Source: Planktomarina sp. (GTDB lineage Bacteria; Pseudomonadota; Alphaproteobacteria; Rhodobacterales; Rhodobacteraceae). From it: a stretch of DNA of 64,000 nucleotides. Shown in pieces: positions 35,592 to 44,949 of the stretch (the first letter of the stretch is position 1; each line of letters starts with the position of its first letter). The position numbers and the translations under genes were made by a program. The notes under the pieces were generated by a model. That model was not told the origin of the DNA. It saw only the letters and a list, made by a program, of their open reading frames with translations, and searched no databases. The stretch covers positions 29,938 through 93,937 of the forward strand of contig JADHLF010000005.1 in NCBI GenBank assembly GCA_016780825.1, in the 5' to 3' direction.

Positions 35592-38500
35592 TCAAGTAAG
35601 TGGCGTATATGCTAAGGATGAAATCACAAGATCCCGCGGCAACGGCATCAGCTCAAGGGTTTTTGTCCATAAAATCGCGGTTTCGATGTCATGATGGGGA
35701 TAAATTTGCGATAAGGCGGCCGCATAGGCGCCCATCTGTCTCAAAAGCCCGCTCGGAACCTGCGCGGCCTCTCTGGGTACGATCTGGTTTGACTTGAAAT
35801 CCACCGCCAAGACCCGTGTGGGCGATATGAGCAGACGGTCTATAGATCCTTGAATTGGATCACCGTTCAGCTCTGGCAAATGGGCGGTTATATCCACCTC
35901 GGCCAAACTTTCGGGTGCGAAAATATAGGCCAGTTCCGGTCGCTTCAGCACTGAGCGGGCTTCTTGAAGGGCTAGGGCACGGATATCTTCCTCAATCAAC
36001 CGCTCGGCGATCTTGCCCCATTGATCTTGTGGCGCATTGGGCAGGATTTCCAAGAGCCGATGCGTCGCTGTTCCTAGTCGCATTGCCGTGTCCGCGCTGC
36101 GCTGCATGCCGCCCGGCAAGACCTTATCGCCCCCCAAGTTAGATGGCGAGCGGACGGTCATCGGGGCCTGGGGCGGCTCGGCATAGGGAGTGGCCCAACT
36201 TGGTAGGGCGTGTTTCATGGCCTGAGTTTGTATCGGGTCGCTGTGGGGGCCCATTGACCATTGCATGGGTTCATACCGCAATCCCAGGCCGGCGATGGTG
36301 TTCAAAGGTGCCGCGCCAAGGGTCGAAATTGCCTCGTATATGGCGTTATGCCAACAGTCTTTCCCCTCTTTAATATCCCCTGAACCCATAACAATGAGCG
36401 AGCTCTCGGCGCGGGTCATGGCCACATAGAGCAGACGGTCACGCTCCTCTTCCTGCTGGCGCTGCATGTCTTGCAGGCTGGGTTGTAATGCAGCCGGTAT
36501 AAGATCTTTGTTTGGAGGCCAAATGGCGAGATTATGAAAGGGCACGACCTCTGGCAGCTTGGGGGGTTTACGCGGCGCAGTGTCGGGCAAAATTACAATC
36601 GGCGCCTCCAGGCCCTTAGCGCCATGAACTGTCATCACACGAATTTTGTCGCCAACACTGTCCATCTGGCGCTTGATCTCCAGATCATCGGCGTCCAGCC
36701 AGACAAGAAACCCAGTGAGATTTGGAATATTGCTGCGCTCATAGGCAAGAGATTGGCTGACCAAAGCATCTATTCCTTCCGCCGCCTCTGGTCCCAATTG
36801 GCCCAGCAAAGCGGACCGGCCGCCACGGGTGGTCAAGACATGTTCGATCAGTTCGAAGGGGCGTTTGAAATCCGCAAGATCGCGAAGTTCAGTCAGCCGC
36901 TGCACGGTATCTGGGAATTCCTCTTCGCGGTTTTGCAAACTGCGCCACAATATTGACGACTCTCTGCCCTGAGCGAGGTTATATAGATCTTGTTCCGACC
37001 AGCCAAAAAGCGGTGATTTTAGGGCCTCGGCCAAGGACAGATTGTCTTCGGGCAGTGCCAAAAAGGCCAGCAAGGAGCGGATGTCTCTAACCGCCAGCTC
37101 GGATGCAACCTTCAAACGATCCGCCCCGGCAATTGGCAGGCCAGCTTCCTTACAGGCCCGGTGAATCTCTCTAAACAACAGCTTTTGACGGCTCTGCACC
37201 AAAATCAAAAAATCACCAGCAGTGATTTTTCGCCGACTGGCGGCGCCTGTGTCATCCAACTGAGTGAGCGTTTCTGTTTCGATCAAATCGCAGATATGGC
37301 CCGCCAGAGCATCTGCCAATTGCTTGTCCTGATGATCTGTTGACACCTCATCCACGGGATCCGTCCAATGGTGCGGGTCTGATTTTTCGGGGGCCTGAAA
37401 CACAGGCCAAACGTCAACGCGACCGGGCAAATCTTTTTTAAACGCTAAATGTTTGGATCCAGAGCCAAGTCCGCTGCGATGGGCAAAGACCTGATCTACG
37501 ACATCTAAGATCGCCGAAGACGAGCGAAAGGAATAATCCAAAGTGGTTGATTGAAACGGCTGATCGATTTCGCGCAATTTTTGGGAAAATTGGTCGCGCA
37601 TTCGGTCAAACCCCTCCGGATCTGCGCCTTGGAAGGAATAGATTGACTGTTTTTTATCGCCCACAACGAAGATGGTTCGGGGCACATCTGCCCGCGCGCC
37701 CTCACCGGATGTGAACTCCTGTGCGAGGAGTCGGATGACATCCCATTGCGCTGGGCTGGTGTCTTGGGCTTCATCTACAAGAATATGATCAATGCCACCA
37801 TCCAAGCGAAATAAGACCCATGTGGCGACGCGTTCATCAGAGAGCAGATGGCGCGTGCGCATAATGAGATCATTAAAATCTAAGAACCCCCGCGCCTGTT
37901 TTCTTGCACGATAGCTGCTGAGAAATTCCGCTGCGAAATCATAAAGCGCTCGGCTTCGTTGCGCGACATTCAGGCTCAAACGCCTGTGCCGCCCGGCCTC
38001 AACGCGCGACATAAGCGCCTCAAGCTGTTCCATGGAGGGCAGTTCGGAGCGGGTGGCCTTTGTGGGAAAAGATCCAATTTTCGCCGAGCCCGGGGCCTTG
38101 CCCGTTTTGTTCAAAAATACGGATTCCAATATTGGAAGGTCGGCCGGGGTGAGTGTTGGGCCGCTGATGACTTGCAATCTTAGACCGGCCTTAAAGTCTT
38201 GACCATTTTCGTCTTTGGTCAAGAGGAGCGATCTCAGCGCCTCAACAAGCAGGAAATCGTCCGGCAGGAAACACTCACGCGCCAGAGAAGCGTCATCATA
38301 GCCAGCCGGCAGACCCAGAGCCTCCCAAATACCGTCTGCGCCGGGGTGGCTGTCAAAATGATGATCCAAATGTAAAATGGCATGCAGAAATTTTTGCAAT
38401 TCTGGCCCTGTGAAATGTTCTGCGATGCCATCAAAGCTGGATTGGCCAGAGACATCCGCAATGGCTTCAACCACCTCATCAAGAAGAAGATTTTGCGCCC

Positions 38501-38948
38501 TTTCGTCGATCTCGACAAACTGTGGGTTAACCCCTGCTTCTAAGGGAAATCTCCGCAAGATTGAGGCACAAAAGGAATGGATGGTTTGAATTTTCAAGCC
38601 GCCGGGCGCCTCCACAGCGCGGGCAAAGAGCGTTCTGGCGCGATCAATGTCGTCGGGTCCGAGGTCGCGCTCGACGCCAAGGGCCGCCAGCTCTTCCAAA
38701 AGCATGGCATCGTCCAACATGGTCCAGAGCCCCAACCGCTTGAACAGCCGGTTTTGCATTTCTGAGGCCGCAGCTTTTGTATAGGTCAGACACAGAATAT
38801 TTTGCGGCATCACCCCATCGAGCAACAGCCGCGCCACGCGATCTGTCAGCACGCGGGTTTTTCCAGAGCCGGCATTGGCCGCGAGCCATGTCGAGCGCGC
38901 CGGGTGGGCTGCTTCGATTTGTCGGAGGCTTGCATCACTCAAGTTCAT
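35592..38948 (-). CDS. addA: AddA helicase-nuclease (double-strand break repair)
   Basis: 1118-residue SF1A helicase with a C-terminal RecB-type nuclease. Walker A is ANAGSGKTRVLTDRV near residue 25, Walker B is HILVDEAQDTSPAQW, motif III-IV are in IFVVGDKKQSIYSFQGADP, and the helicase VI region is DRLLYVAMTRAESSL. The nuclease domain ends with VLAVDFKSNQIVP (D-x-K active site). AddAB is the alphaproteobacterial replacement for RecBCD. I take the ATG at 38946-38948 (MNLSDASLRQI), which overlaps addB by 4 bp. Confidence 0.94.
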   Translation of the reverse strand: MNLSDASLRQIEAAHPARSTWLAANAGSGKTRVLTDRVARLLLDGVMPQNILCLTYTKAAASEMQNRLFKRLGLWTMLDDAMLLEELAALGVERDLGPDDIDRARTLFARAVEAPGGLKIQTIHSFCASILRRFPLEAGVNPQFVEIDERAQNLLLDEVVEAIADVSGQSSFDGIAEHFTGPELQKFLHAILHLDHHFDSHPGADGIWEALGLPAGYDDASLARECFLPDDFLLVEALRSLLLTKDENGQDFKAGLRLQVISGPTLTPADLPILESVFLNKTGKAPGSAKIGSFPTKATRSELPSMEQLEALMSRVEAGRHRRLSLNVAQRSRALYDFAAEFLSSYRARKQARGFLDFNDLIMRTRHLLSDERVATWVLFRLDGGIDHILVDEAQDTSPAQWDVIRLLAQEFTSGEGARADVPRTIFVVGDKKQSIYSFQGADPEGFDRMRDQFSQKLREIDQPFQSTTLDYSFRSSSAILDVVDQVFAHRSGLGSGSKHLAFKKDLPGRVDVWPVFQAPEKSDPHHWTDPVDEVSTDHQDKQLADALAGHICDLIETETLTQLDDTGAASRRKITAGDFLILVQSRQKLLFREIHRACKEAGLPIAGADRLKVASELAVRDIRSLLAFLALPEDNLSLAEALKSPLFGWSEQDLYNLAQGRESSILWRSLQNREEEFPDTVQRLTELRDLADFKRPFELIEHVLTTRGGRSALLGQLGPEAAEGIDALVSQSLAYERSNIPNLTGFLVWLDADDLEIKRQMDSVGDKIRVMTVHGAKGLEAPIVILPDTAPRKPPKLPEVVPFHNLAIWPPNKDLIPAALQPSLQDMQRQQEEERDRLLYVAMTRAESSLIVMGSGDIKEGKDCWHNAIYEAISTLGAAPLNTIAGLGLRYEPMQWSMGPHSDPIQTQAMKHALPSWATPYAEPPQAPMTVRSPSNLGGDKVLPGGMQRSADTAMRLGTATHRLLEILPNAPQDQWGKIAERLIEEDIRALALQEARSVLKRPELAYIFAPESLAEVDITAHLPELNGDPIQGSIDRLLISPTRVLAVDFKSNQIVPREAAQVPSGLLRQMGAYAAALSQIYPHHDIETAILWTKTLELMPLPRDLVISSLAYTPLT

Positions 38949-41863
38949 TTTGACACCTTGATGATTGTGGCGCGCTGGTTGGTGCTCCATTCGCCGTAGC
39001 GGGCCAGGTGATCATAATCGGAGGACTCCTCGGCCTTTAGCATCGCGCGCCGTGCGGCATAGCCCTGTTCGGCGGATTGATAGGCGCGGATGAGTTTGGA
39101 CAAATCCGACCACACATCAGCCTCATCTATCGGTGCGGGCAGTTCGGTCGGCGCATTATCAAGGCCGATATAAGTTGCCCCTGTCACTTTGAGCGAACCC
39201 AATCCAGGAAATCCACCGCGCCGCAGGATCTCAACCTCCAGTAGGAGCTGTTTTTCAAAATGCAATTGCTGTGCCTGGGTCGGCGGCTTGCCGGTTTTGT
39301 AGTCGTAAATATGGGCTGTGCCATCGTTCAACAGGTCAATGCGATCGGCCGTGCCGCGGAGGGTAAAATTGAGCTCTGGCAGGTCAATTTCGCCCTTAAT
39401 TTCTGTTTTGGTCGAGACGATCTGCGCCTGCCGCACCATTTCCTGTGTGACGAACCATTCAGAAAATCGAACCACCCGGGCCAGCCACATTCGGCGCGCA
39501 GCGGGCCAGGGCACCGTGGCCTGAAGCCGCTCTTCCGCCAGGGCGAGGAGGGTGGCTTTTGCGGCCTCTGCATTGGTCCAGGGGCCAGTTTGCAAAAAAG
39601 CCTCTAAAAGATCATGAATAACAGTGCCGCGCAGCGGGGCGTCGGCAGATTTGGTTAAGGAGTCCAGACGCTTTAGGTCCAAAATGCGCTTGGCATAGAT
39701 TGCATAGGGGTCACGGATCAGGTGCTTGATGTCAGTGACGGACAAACTTTCGGGCCGGCATGCCACCGGTGGCGCGACCGAAGGCCGGATGCTCGGTGGC
39801 GCGGCTTGCGGCGCCTCCAGGGCCTCGACTTTTCCAAGCCACTCATTGCCTCGGGCGCGCATGCGGTCCATCCAAGAGGCATCATCTGGCTTCTCAAGCC
39901 CGTTCAACAGATTTTCAATGCGATTGAGCCAGCGGGAAGGTACCGTTTCCGCATCATCTGATCTTATGGATCGGGTGAGCCAAACCGCTTTGGCGCCAAC
40001 GGCCTGTTGAAAATCATGTGCTGACAAACCAATTCGGCGTTCTGGCAAAAGCAGGCCTGCTTGCAACCGCAAACTGCGGTTGAGCCAGGGATCCGGGGCA
40101 GGGGGCTCGGGCCAGGTGCCATCATTTAATCCCGCAAGGATCACCAGATCAGCGCTTTGCACCCGCGCCTCCAATGTGCCCCAAATCAAGATATTCGAAT
40201 GCACATGATTTTGGTTGCGGGTTTGCCCGGCGTTCAAAACACCGCGCAAAATGGCGCTATAGTCTGTGAGGTCCACATCTCCCGCGGCTGGGGCGTATTT
40301 TGTGAGGTTCTCGATTTCAGTTTTTGTGTCGCGCCCTGGTGCTTGTTCCCACAGCTGGCCGCTGTCTCCGACAAGACCAGCGGACAACCCCTCTGCAAGC
40401 GTCCGATGGTGCGCAATCCAGTTTTCCAGCGGCTGCGGTCCTTGGGGCCATCGATCAAAGACCTTGGCATTGATCCAATCCACCCACGGGCGATAATGAT
40501 CTTTTGTTTCAGCCCATTGCAAAAGAGTTTGCGCCGTGAGGAAGGCCGGACCGTCGCGGCGCAGATAAAGCTCGAGTTCGCGGGTGTTGCGCAGATGTTG
40601 GCCGCGGTCTGCACCAGAATGCGCAAGCGGGTGTTTCAATAAGACCAATAGGGTCTCGGAGGTGAGTTGCGGCTGCGCCAGATCCAACACATGCAACAAA
40701 AACCGCCCGGGCGCGGTGAGGCTCAAGGGAATTCCCGCGCTGTCATCTGGGGTGATGTTCCATGCGGCCAGCGCTGTTGCTATTCGCCGGGTCAAATTAC
40801 GGTCCGGGCTTATCACCGCAGCGGTCTGCCCCAATTCGGCGGCCTGGCGCAGCCGCAGCGCAATGGCCTTGGCCTCTACCCTCTGGTTTGGCGCTTCCAG
40901 CCAGGTGATATCTTGGGTGGCTTGGTCAAGCTCCGTCAGATACGGCCCCTCTTGCCGCCAGTGAAACGTCACCGGCGCTGGGCGCAAGGCTAGGGATACG
41001 AGCCGATTGCGTGCGGCCGCCTTGGGAGCAGACTCGATCCAGGGAATGACCTGTTCGGATGTGAGATCTAGGGCTCCGAGCAGGCGCGAAAATCGATATT
41101 GTGGATGGTCTTCGCTGGTTTTCGGATCAGACAGCTGGGCCCAAACCCGGCGCGGCATGTCGAAATCAAATCCAGGTAAAATCACCGCGCCCTGCGGCAA
41201 TCCGGCCACCGCTTTCATCAGATGAAACGTCGTGCCGCGGGACCCGGTGGAGCCCGCCACTAAGATCGGATGATCTGGCGGGCTTTCTTGCCAGCGTTGC
41301 GTGAGGGCAAAAACGCTGGCCCGCTGGCGGGCTTCCTTATCTGGGGCTTCGCCGCCCTCGAAATAGCGTTGTACGATGGTGATAAATTGCAAAGCGCGTT
41401 CCCAGTGCCCTGAGAAGTCCGAAATATCGAGGCCTTCAATGACATCGGGCGCGATGCCCTCCCCTTGCATTTCATCCATCAAATCCGCCAGGCTATTGGC
41501 CAAATCAAAGACTGCGCTTGCGGGTGCCAGCCCTTCAACGCGTTGGATCAATTTGCGTACCAGCTGTGCAATTTCCAACCTGCGTTTCAGGGTTGGAACT
41601 GGCATGGGTAGATCGCTCAGAAGTGGGTCATGTGCCAAATCTGTGACCAAATGAAACTTGGGCATTAGGCGCGCTGGGCCTTGCAAAAACAATTCGGCCA
41701 ACCGCCGCTGCATGCGTTGCGTGTTGACATAGACCTCAACCCGCGCCCACTGCTCGGGGGCGGCCCCTTGCAGCCGGGTGGTCAACCCTTCAAGCAATGT
41801 TTCTGGGAAGGCTTGACCTGAATAGGTGCCAAAAACGCGAAAGCCTGGCTGATCCTCAAACAT
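38945..41863 (-). CDS. addB: AddB subunit (double-strand break repair)
   Basis: 972-residue partner of AddA. It carries an inactivated helicase-like region and a C-terminal RecB-family nuclease with IYDYKTGKPPT (the D-x-K motif). The N-terminus MFEDQPGFRVFGTYSGQAF and HLVTDLAHDP are typical of the alphaproteobacterial AddB, in which the Walker A region is degenerate (ILVAGSTGSRGTT). The start at 41861-41863 overlaps murU by 8 bp. Confidence 0.9.
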   Translation of the reverse strand: MFEDQPGFRVFGTYSGQAFPETLLEGLTTRLQGAAPEQWARVEVYVNTQRMQRRLAELFLQGPARLMPKFHLVTDLAHDPLLSDLPMPVPTLKRRLEIAQLVRKLIQRVEGLAPASAVFDLANSLADLMDEMQGEGIAPDVIEGLDISDFSGHWERALQFITIVQRYFEGGEAPDKEARQRASVFALTQRWQESPPDHPILVAGSTGSRGTTFHLMKAVAGLPQGAVILPGFDFDMPRRVWAQLSDPKTSEDHPQYRFSRLLGALDLTSEQVIPWIESAPKAAARNRLVSLALRPAPVTFHWRQEGPYLTELDQATQDITWLEAPNQRVEAKAIALRLRQAAELGQTAAVISPDRNLTRRIATALAAWNITPDDSAGIPLSLTAPGRFLLHVLDLAQPQLTSETLLVLLKHPLAHSGADRGQHLRNTRELELYLRRDGPAFLTAQTLLQWAETKDHYRPWVDWINAKVFDRWPQGPQPLENWIAHHRTLAEGLSAGLVGDSGQLWEQAPGRDTKTEIENLTKYAPAAGDVDLTDYSAILRGVLNAGQTRNQNHVHSNILIWGTLEARVQSADLVILAGLNDGTWPEPPAPDPWLNRSLRLQAGLLLPERRIGLSAHDFQQAVGAKAVWLTRSIRSDDAETVPSRWLNRIENLLNGLEKPDDASWMDRMRARGNEWLGKVEALEAPQAAPPSIRPSVAPPVACRPESLSVTDIKHLIRDPYAIYAKRILDLKRLDSLTKSADAPLRGTVIHDLLEAFLQTGPWTNAEAAKATLLALAEERLQATVPWPAARRMWLARVVRFSEWFVTQEMVRQAQIVSTKTEIKGEIDLPELNFTLRGTADRIDLLNDGTAHIYDYKTGKPPTQAQQLHFEKQLLLEVEILRRGGFPGLGSLKVTGATYIGLDNAPTELPAPIDEADVWSDLSKLIRAYQSAEQGYAARRAMLKAEESSDYDHLARYGEWSTNQRATIIKVSK

Positions 41864-42542
41864 GGTTTGCACCCAACAACTTCTCGCCGAGGGCAATATT
41901 CTCAGGTGTGCCGACGTCGCACCACTGCCCCGGATAGAGGCACGCGCGCAGGGTATTTTTGGCCATTAACTCATCCCAAATGATATTGAGCGAAAATCGT
42001 GTTTCACGAATATGCTGGACTGTGTCCAGTCGAATAATCTGAACACCAAGATAGACCAAATTCCCGCCACGGATAACCTGACCATCTTGCGACATGGAGA
42101 AATCTCCTGGCGCCGAGCGACCGGTGACCTGGCTTACGGGTGCGCAGAGGAGCAATGCATCGCAGGGGTCTTGCCAATATTGAGAGAGATAGGAAAAGGG
42201 ATTGGGGCCCGACCAAATGGCGTCGCTGTTGCTGGTAAAAACCGTAGGTCCATCAAAGACGCTGCTGGCATTTTTCAGCCCGCCGCCGGTGTCGAGGATA
42301 TTGGGTTCATGGAGAAGCTGAACCGGGCGGTTTTCCAAATGCCTCGCGATTTTATCGCCAAGGTAATGGGTGTTGACCACGGTTTTGGTGATTCCCCCCG
42401 CCTCCGCGAGCGTTAATGTCCGATCAAGCAGGCTTATTCCAGCCACAGGGATCAGCGGCTTTGGAAGACGAGAGGTAAGTGGCTGCATGCGACTGCCAAA
42501 ACCGGCAGCAAATAGCATCATCTCATGGGGCGGCTGGCGCAT
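41856..42542 (-). CDS. murU: N-acetylmuramate-1-phosphate uridylyltransferase (MurU-like)
   Basis: 228-residue sugar-nucleotide transferase. The nucleotide-binding signature is LFAAGFGSRMQPLTSRLPKPLIPVAG (G-x-G-x-R-x10-K-P). With AmgK it makes UDP-MurNAc directly from recycled MurNAc, bypassing MurA and so giving intrinsic fosfomycin tolerance in Pseudomonas and Caulobacter. The start is either the ATG 42540-42542, used here, or one seven codons on (MMLFAAGFG). It overlaps the end of amgK by 25 bp and addB by 8 bp. Confidence 0.82.
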   Translation of the reverse strand: MRQPPHEMMLFAAGFGSRMQPLTSRLPKPLIPVAGISLLDRTLTLAEAGGITKTVVNTHYLGDKIARHLENRPVQLLHEPNILDTGGGLKNASSVFDGPTVFTSNSDAIWSGPNPFSYLSQYWQDPCDALLLCAPVSQVTGRSAPGDFSMSQDGQVIRGGNLVYLGVQIIRLDTVQHIRETRFSLNIIWDELMAKNTLRACLYPGQWCDVGTPENIALGEKLLGANHV

Positions 42543-43513
42543 TTTGCTCTCAATTCTGATTGTCGTTTTGGTGTGGGTTCGGGAAGGGATTGGCAGATGC
42601 GGAACAGGTCGGACAGATGCGGATGGGATAAATCGCGCCAAAGGTTGTTCCAAACATGCGGCATCAATTTAAGGTATCCGGGTTTGCCATCTCTGAGGCA
42701 CAGCCGGGCAAACAGGGCCAGGACTCTGAGGTTGCGCTGGGCGCTGAGCGTGGACAATGCGCGGTAAAAATCATCGCTGCCTGCGTATGTTTCAGCCAAG
42801 CCATCCTTGAGCCGCCGTTCAACATCGGGATTTAAACTGCGGCGGGCATCATGGATGAGCGACGCGGCGTCATACAGCGGGTGGCCGAGCTGGGCGTCTT
42901 GAAAGTCCAGCAACCCAATTTGAGCCAGTCCGGATTTTTCGGGTCGATAGACGACATTTTGCGCATGGTAATCCCGCAAGACCAGAACAGGATGTGTCCA
43001 ATCGAGGCTGTCCAATTGCTTGAGCAGCGCGTCTGTAATGGCCGCCGCAAGGTCGGGGTCGCAATACCAAGGGAGGGTGATCTCAGCGGCACGCGCCATC
43101 TCTTGCGGAAAATAGGATCCGACATTCACGGGCGGCGGCGTTTGGTGCAATTGATCCAGAGCTTCGAGGCACAGCTTGTAGAGCGGATATTCGAGCCTTG
43201 GGGTTGTGTTGGCGACATCGAACAGCAGTTGATCGCCGAAATCCTCAAGGAGGATCAACCCTAGATCGTGGTTCACGCCATAAATCTCAGGGGCGGATAG
43301 GTCACAGCTTTTCAAATGCGCGGCAATATTTACAAAGGGCTGGACGTTCTCTCCCCGGGCCGGGTCGGCATCCATTAATATGGCTGGGCCCTTTTCTGGG
43401 TGGATCAGGCGGTCATATTTTCGATTTCCAGCATCTCCGGCCAAGGGCAGGCGCTGCGCTATGTCCCAACCGGCGGCTTCTAGGAAGGCATGAATATCGG
43501 CGCTGCGGCTCAT
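42518..43513 (-). CDS. amgK: N-acetylmuramate/N-acetylglucosamine kinase (AmgK-like)
   Basis: 331-residue kinase of the aminoglycoside phosphotransferase fold. The Brenner motif is VLVLRDYHAQNVVY (catalytic Asp) and the metal motif is IGLLDFQDAQLGHPLYDAASLI. In relatives it phosphorylates the anomeric position of MurNAc and GlcNAc and works with the next gene, murU. Its start sits where tsaE normally precedes it in Rhodobacteraceae; here only 145 bp separate it from a broken PAS gene. Confidence 0.83.
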   Translation of the reverse strand: MSRSADIHAFLEAAGWDIAQRLPLAGDAGNRKYDRLIHPEKGPAILMDADPARGENVQPFVNIAAHLKSCDLSAPEIYGVNHDLGLILLEDFGDQLLFDVANTTPRLEYPLYKLCLEALDQLHQTPPPVNVGSYFPQEMARAAEITLPWYCDPDLAAAITDALLKQLDSLDWTHPVLVLRDYHAQNVVYRPEKSGLAQIGLLDFQDAQLGHPLYDAASLIHDARRSLNPDVERRLKDGLAETYAGSDDFYRALSTLSAQRNLRVLALFARLCLRDGKPGYLKLMPHVWNNLWRDLSHPHLSDLFRICQSLPEPTPKRQSELRAKCASRPMR

Positions 43514-43658
43514 GGCGACCCCTCCGCCTCGGCGGCCTTACGCTGCCCGGCAAGAGGTCGCGCGGTCGAGCCGCTGTGGGTGACTTTGGGTTGGGAGGGC
43601 AGGGGCGGGGCGTGCATGGGTTTACAATACGGTGGGCACCCGATGCTGCAAGCGAAAA
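43514..43658 (-). other. Gap where tsaE is expected; no recognisable gene
   Basis: The 145 bp between amgK and the PAS gene hold only a 35-codon frame on the minus strand (43510-43617) that overlaps the amgK ATG by 4 bp (ATGA). It reads MHAPPLPSQPKVTHSGSTA at its start and shows no Walker A or any TsaE feature. I see it as a relic or chance frame. From knowledge of related genomes, the ATPase gene tsaE usually sits here, so it has been lost or moved. Confidence 0.5.
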
Positions 43659-44893
43659 TTAGGCCACGGATTGCTGATGCGTGGCGATTGCCGCCTCTGG
43701 GCTTGGGCCAAGTTCAATCAGCGTATGACGATTGGCCAGCGGTGTACATTGTAGGGCATATGGCCGACCCTCTTTTGACGTCAAAACGTCATTCCAACGC
43801 TGCCGATCACCCCGACCCAAGACCGTTCCGCGCATTTTTCCCAGGCGCCATGTGGCAGCATCTGCTTTTGCCAAAGTGGAAGGCACCCCGACAGGGATTT
43901 TTCCACGGTGCTCTTCTGCGCAATTTCGGGCCAGATGGATTGAAATGCAGGGTTTGAGCGCACATAGGCACCAAGCCCATCAAAAATCACATGCGGAGCG
44001 GTGACCGCATTGAGTGCGTTTTGTAAAAGGCAGAGCTCTGAACGGGCTTCGCGGGCGTGGGCGGTTTCGGCGCTGCTATCTTCGAGCAAAAACGCAATTG
44101 CCCCGTCCGGATGTGGCTTTCCCGTAACGCGATAGGTAACCCCGTCTCTTGGTTCCCAGATGTCATGATAGCTGCCTTTTTCAGCGGCGGATTCGAGCCT
44201 GGCCAGCCGGTCGCGCCAATCGTTGTAATCCTTGGGTTCGGGCAAAAATACTTTGCCGCGGAGGGTATCTAGGAACGTGGGTAAATCGGGCTTTGAGCTG
44301 AGCGCCTCAAAGTCCAACCCGGTGATATCCAAAAGCGCGGGATTAAAGTGGATGAGCGCGCGCTTGCGGTCAAAAATGGCCAGGCCCGTTGAGAGCTGGG
44401 CAAAGGTCTTAGACATGGTTTGTATGAATTCACGACGCGACGCCTCAGCGCGGACCTCACCATCGACAGGGCTGGAAAACCAGAGGGTTTCATGATCCTG
44501 CACTTTGGCCGTGATATCGTACCAACAGATGCGCCCAGCGCCGCTGTGCGCTTGTATCCGCCCATTGGTTTGACCGATTGAGAGCCAATGTTTGCATGTG
44601 GCAACAAAATCCGATTCGCTGGTCTTAAATGCGTTATTGCCCCATGTAACTTGCCGATCATGGCTGGTCATCCAGATGGGATGCGGGTGCAGTTCAGCAG
44701 CTGCATCTGGCCCGTCGTCATCTGACTCCCCTCTGGGCCGGGTGTTACCCCGCGCGGTGTGATGGGCGCGCGTGGCCAGCGCTGCACCGTGCAGGTTTTT
44801 GCGCAGCAACGCATAGCCTGATGAGGTGGCAATAAGCGTTGCCAGAAACACTAAGCCCGAGATCAGCAAATTTTGTTCTACGATTCCCAACAC
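43659..44893 (-). pseudogene. PAS-domain membrane protein, frameshifted
   Basis: The main frame (44893 to 43781, 370 codons) has one N-terminal membrane helix (LLISGLVFLATLIATSSGYALL), then PAS-like segments (THDRQVTWGNNAF; GLAIFDRKRALIHFNPALLDITGL) and a third near the C-terminus (APHVIFDGLGAYVRSNPAF). It then loses sense after HGAWEK. The adjacent frame continues with MRGTVLGRGDRQRWNDVL to a stop at 43659. Adding one A to the run of five A (complement of 43835-43839) restores a protein of about 411 residues. No kinase domain is visible. It is a regulator-like neighbour of regB. A sequencing error is possible. Confidence 0.72.
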
Positions 44894-44949
44894 AGCATTA
44901 CCCTTTCGGGCGCAGTGTTGCGCAAGTGTCTTAATGCCTAATTAATCGC

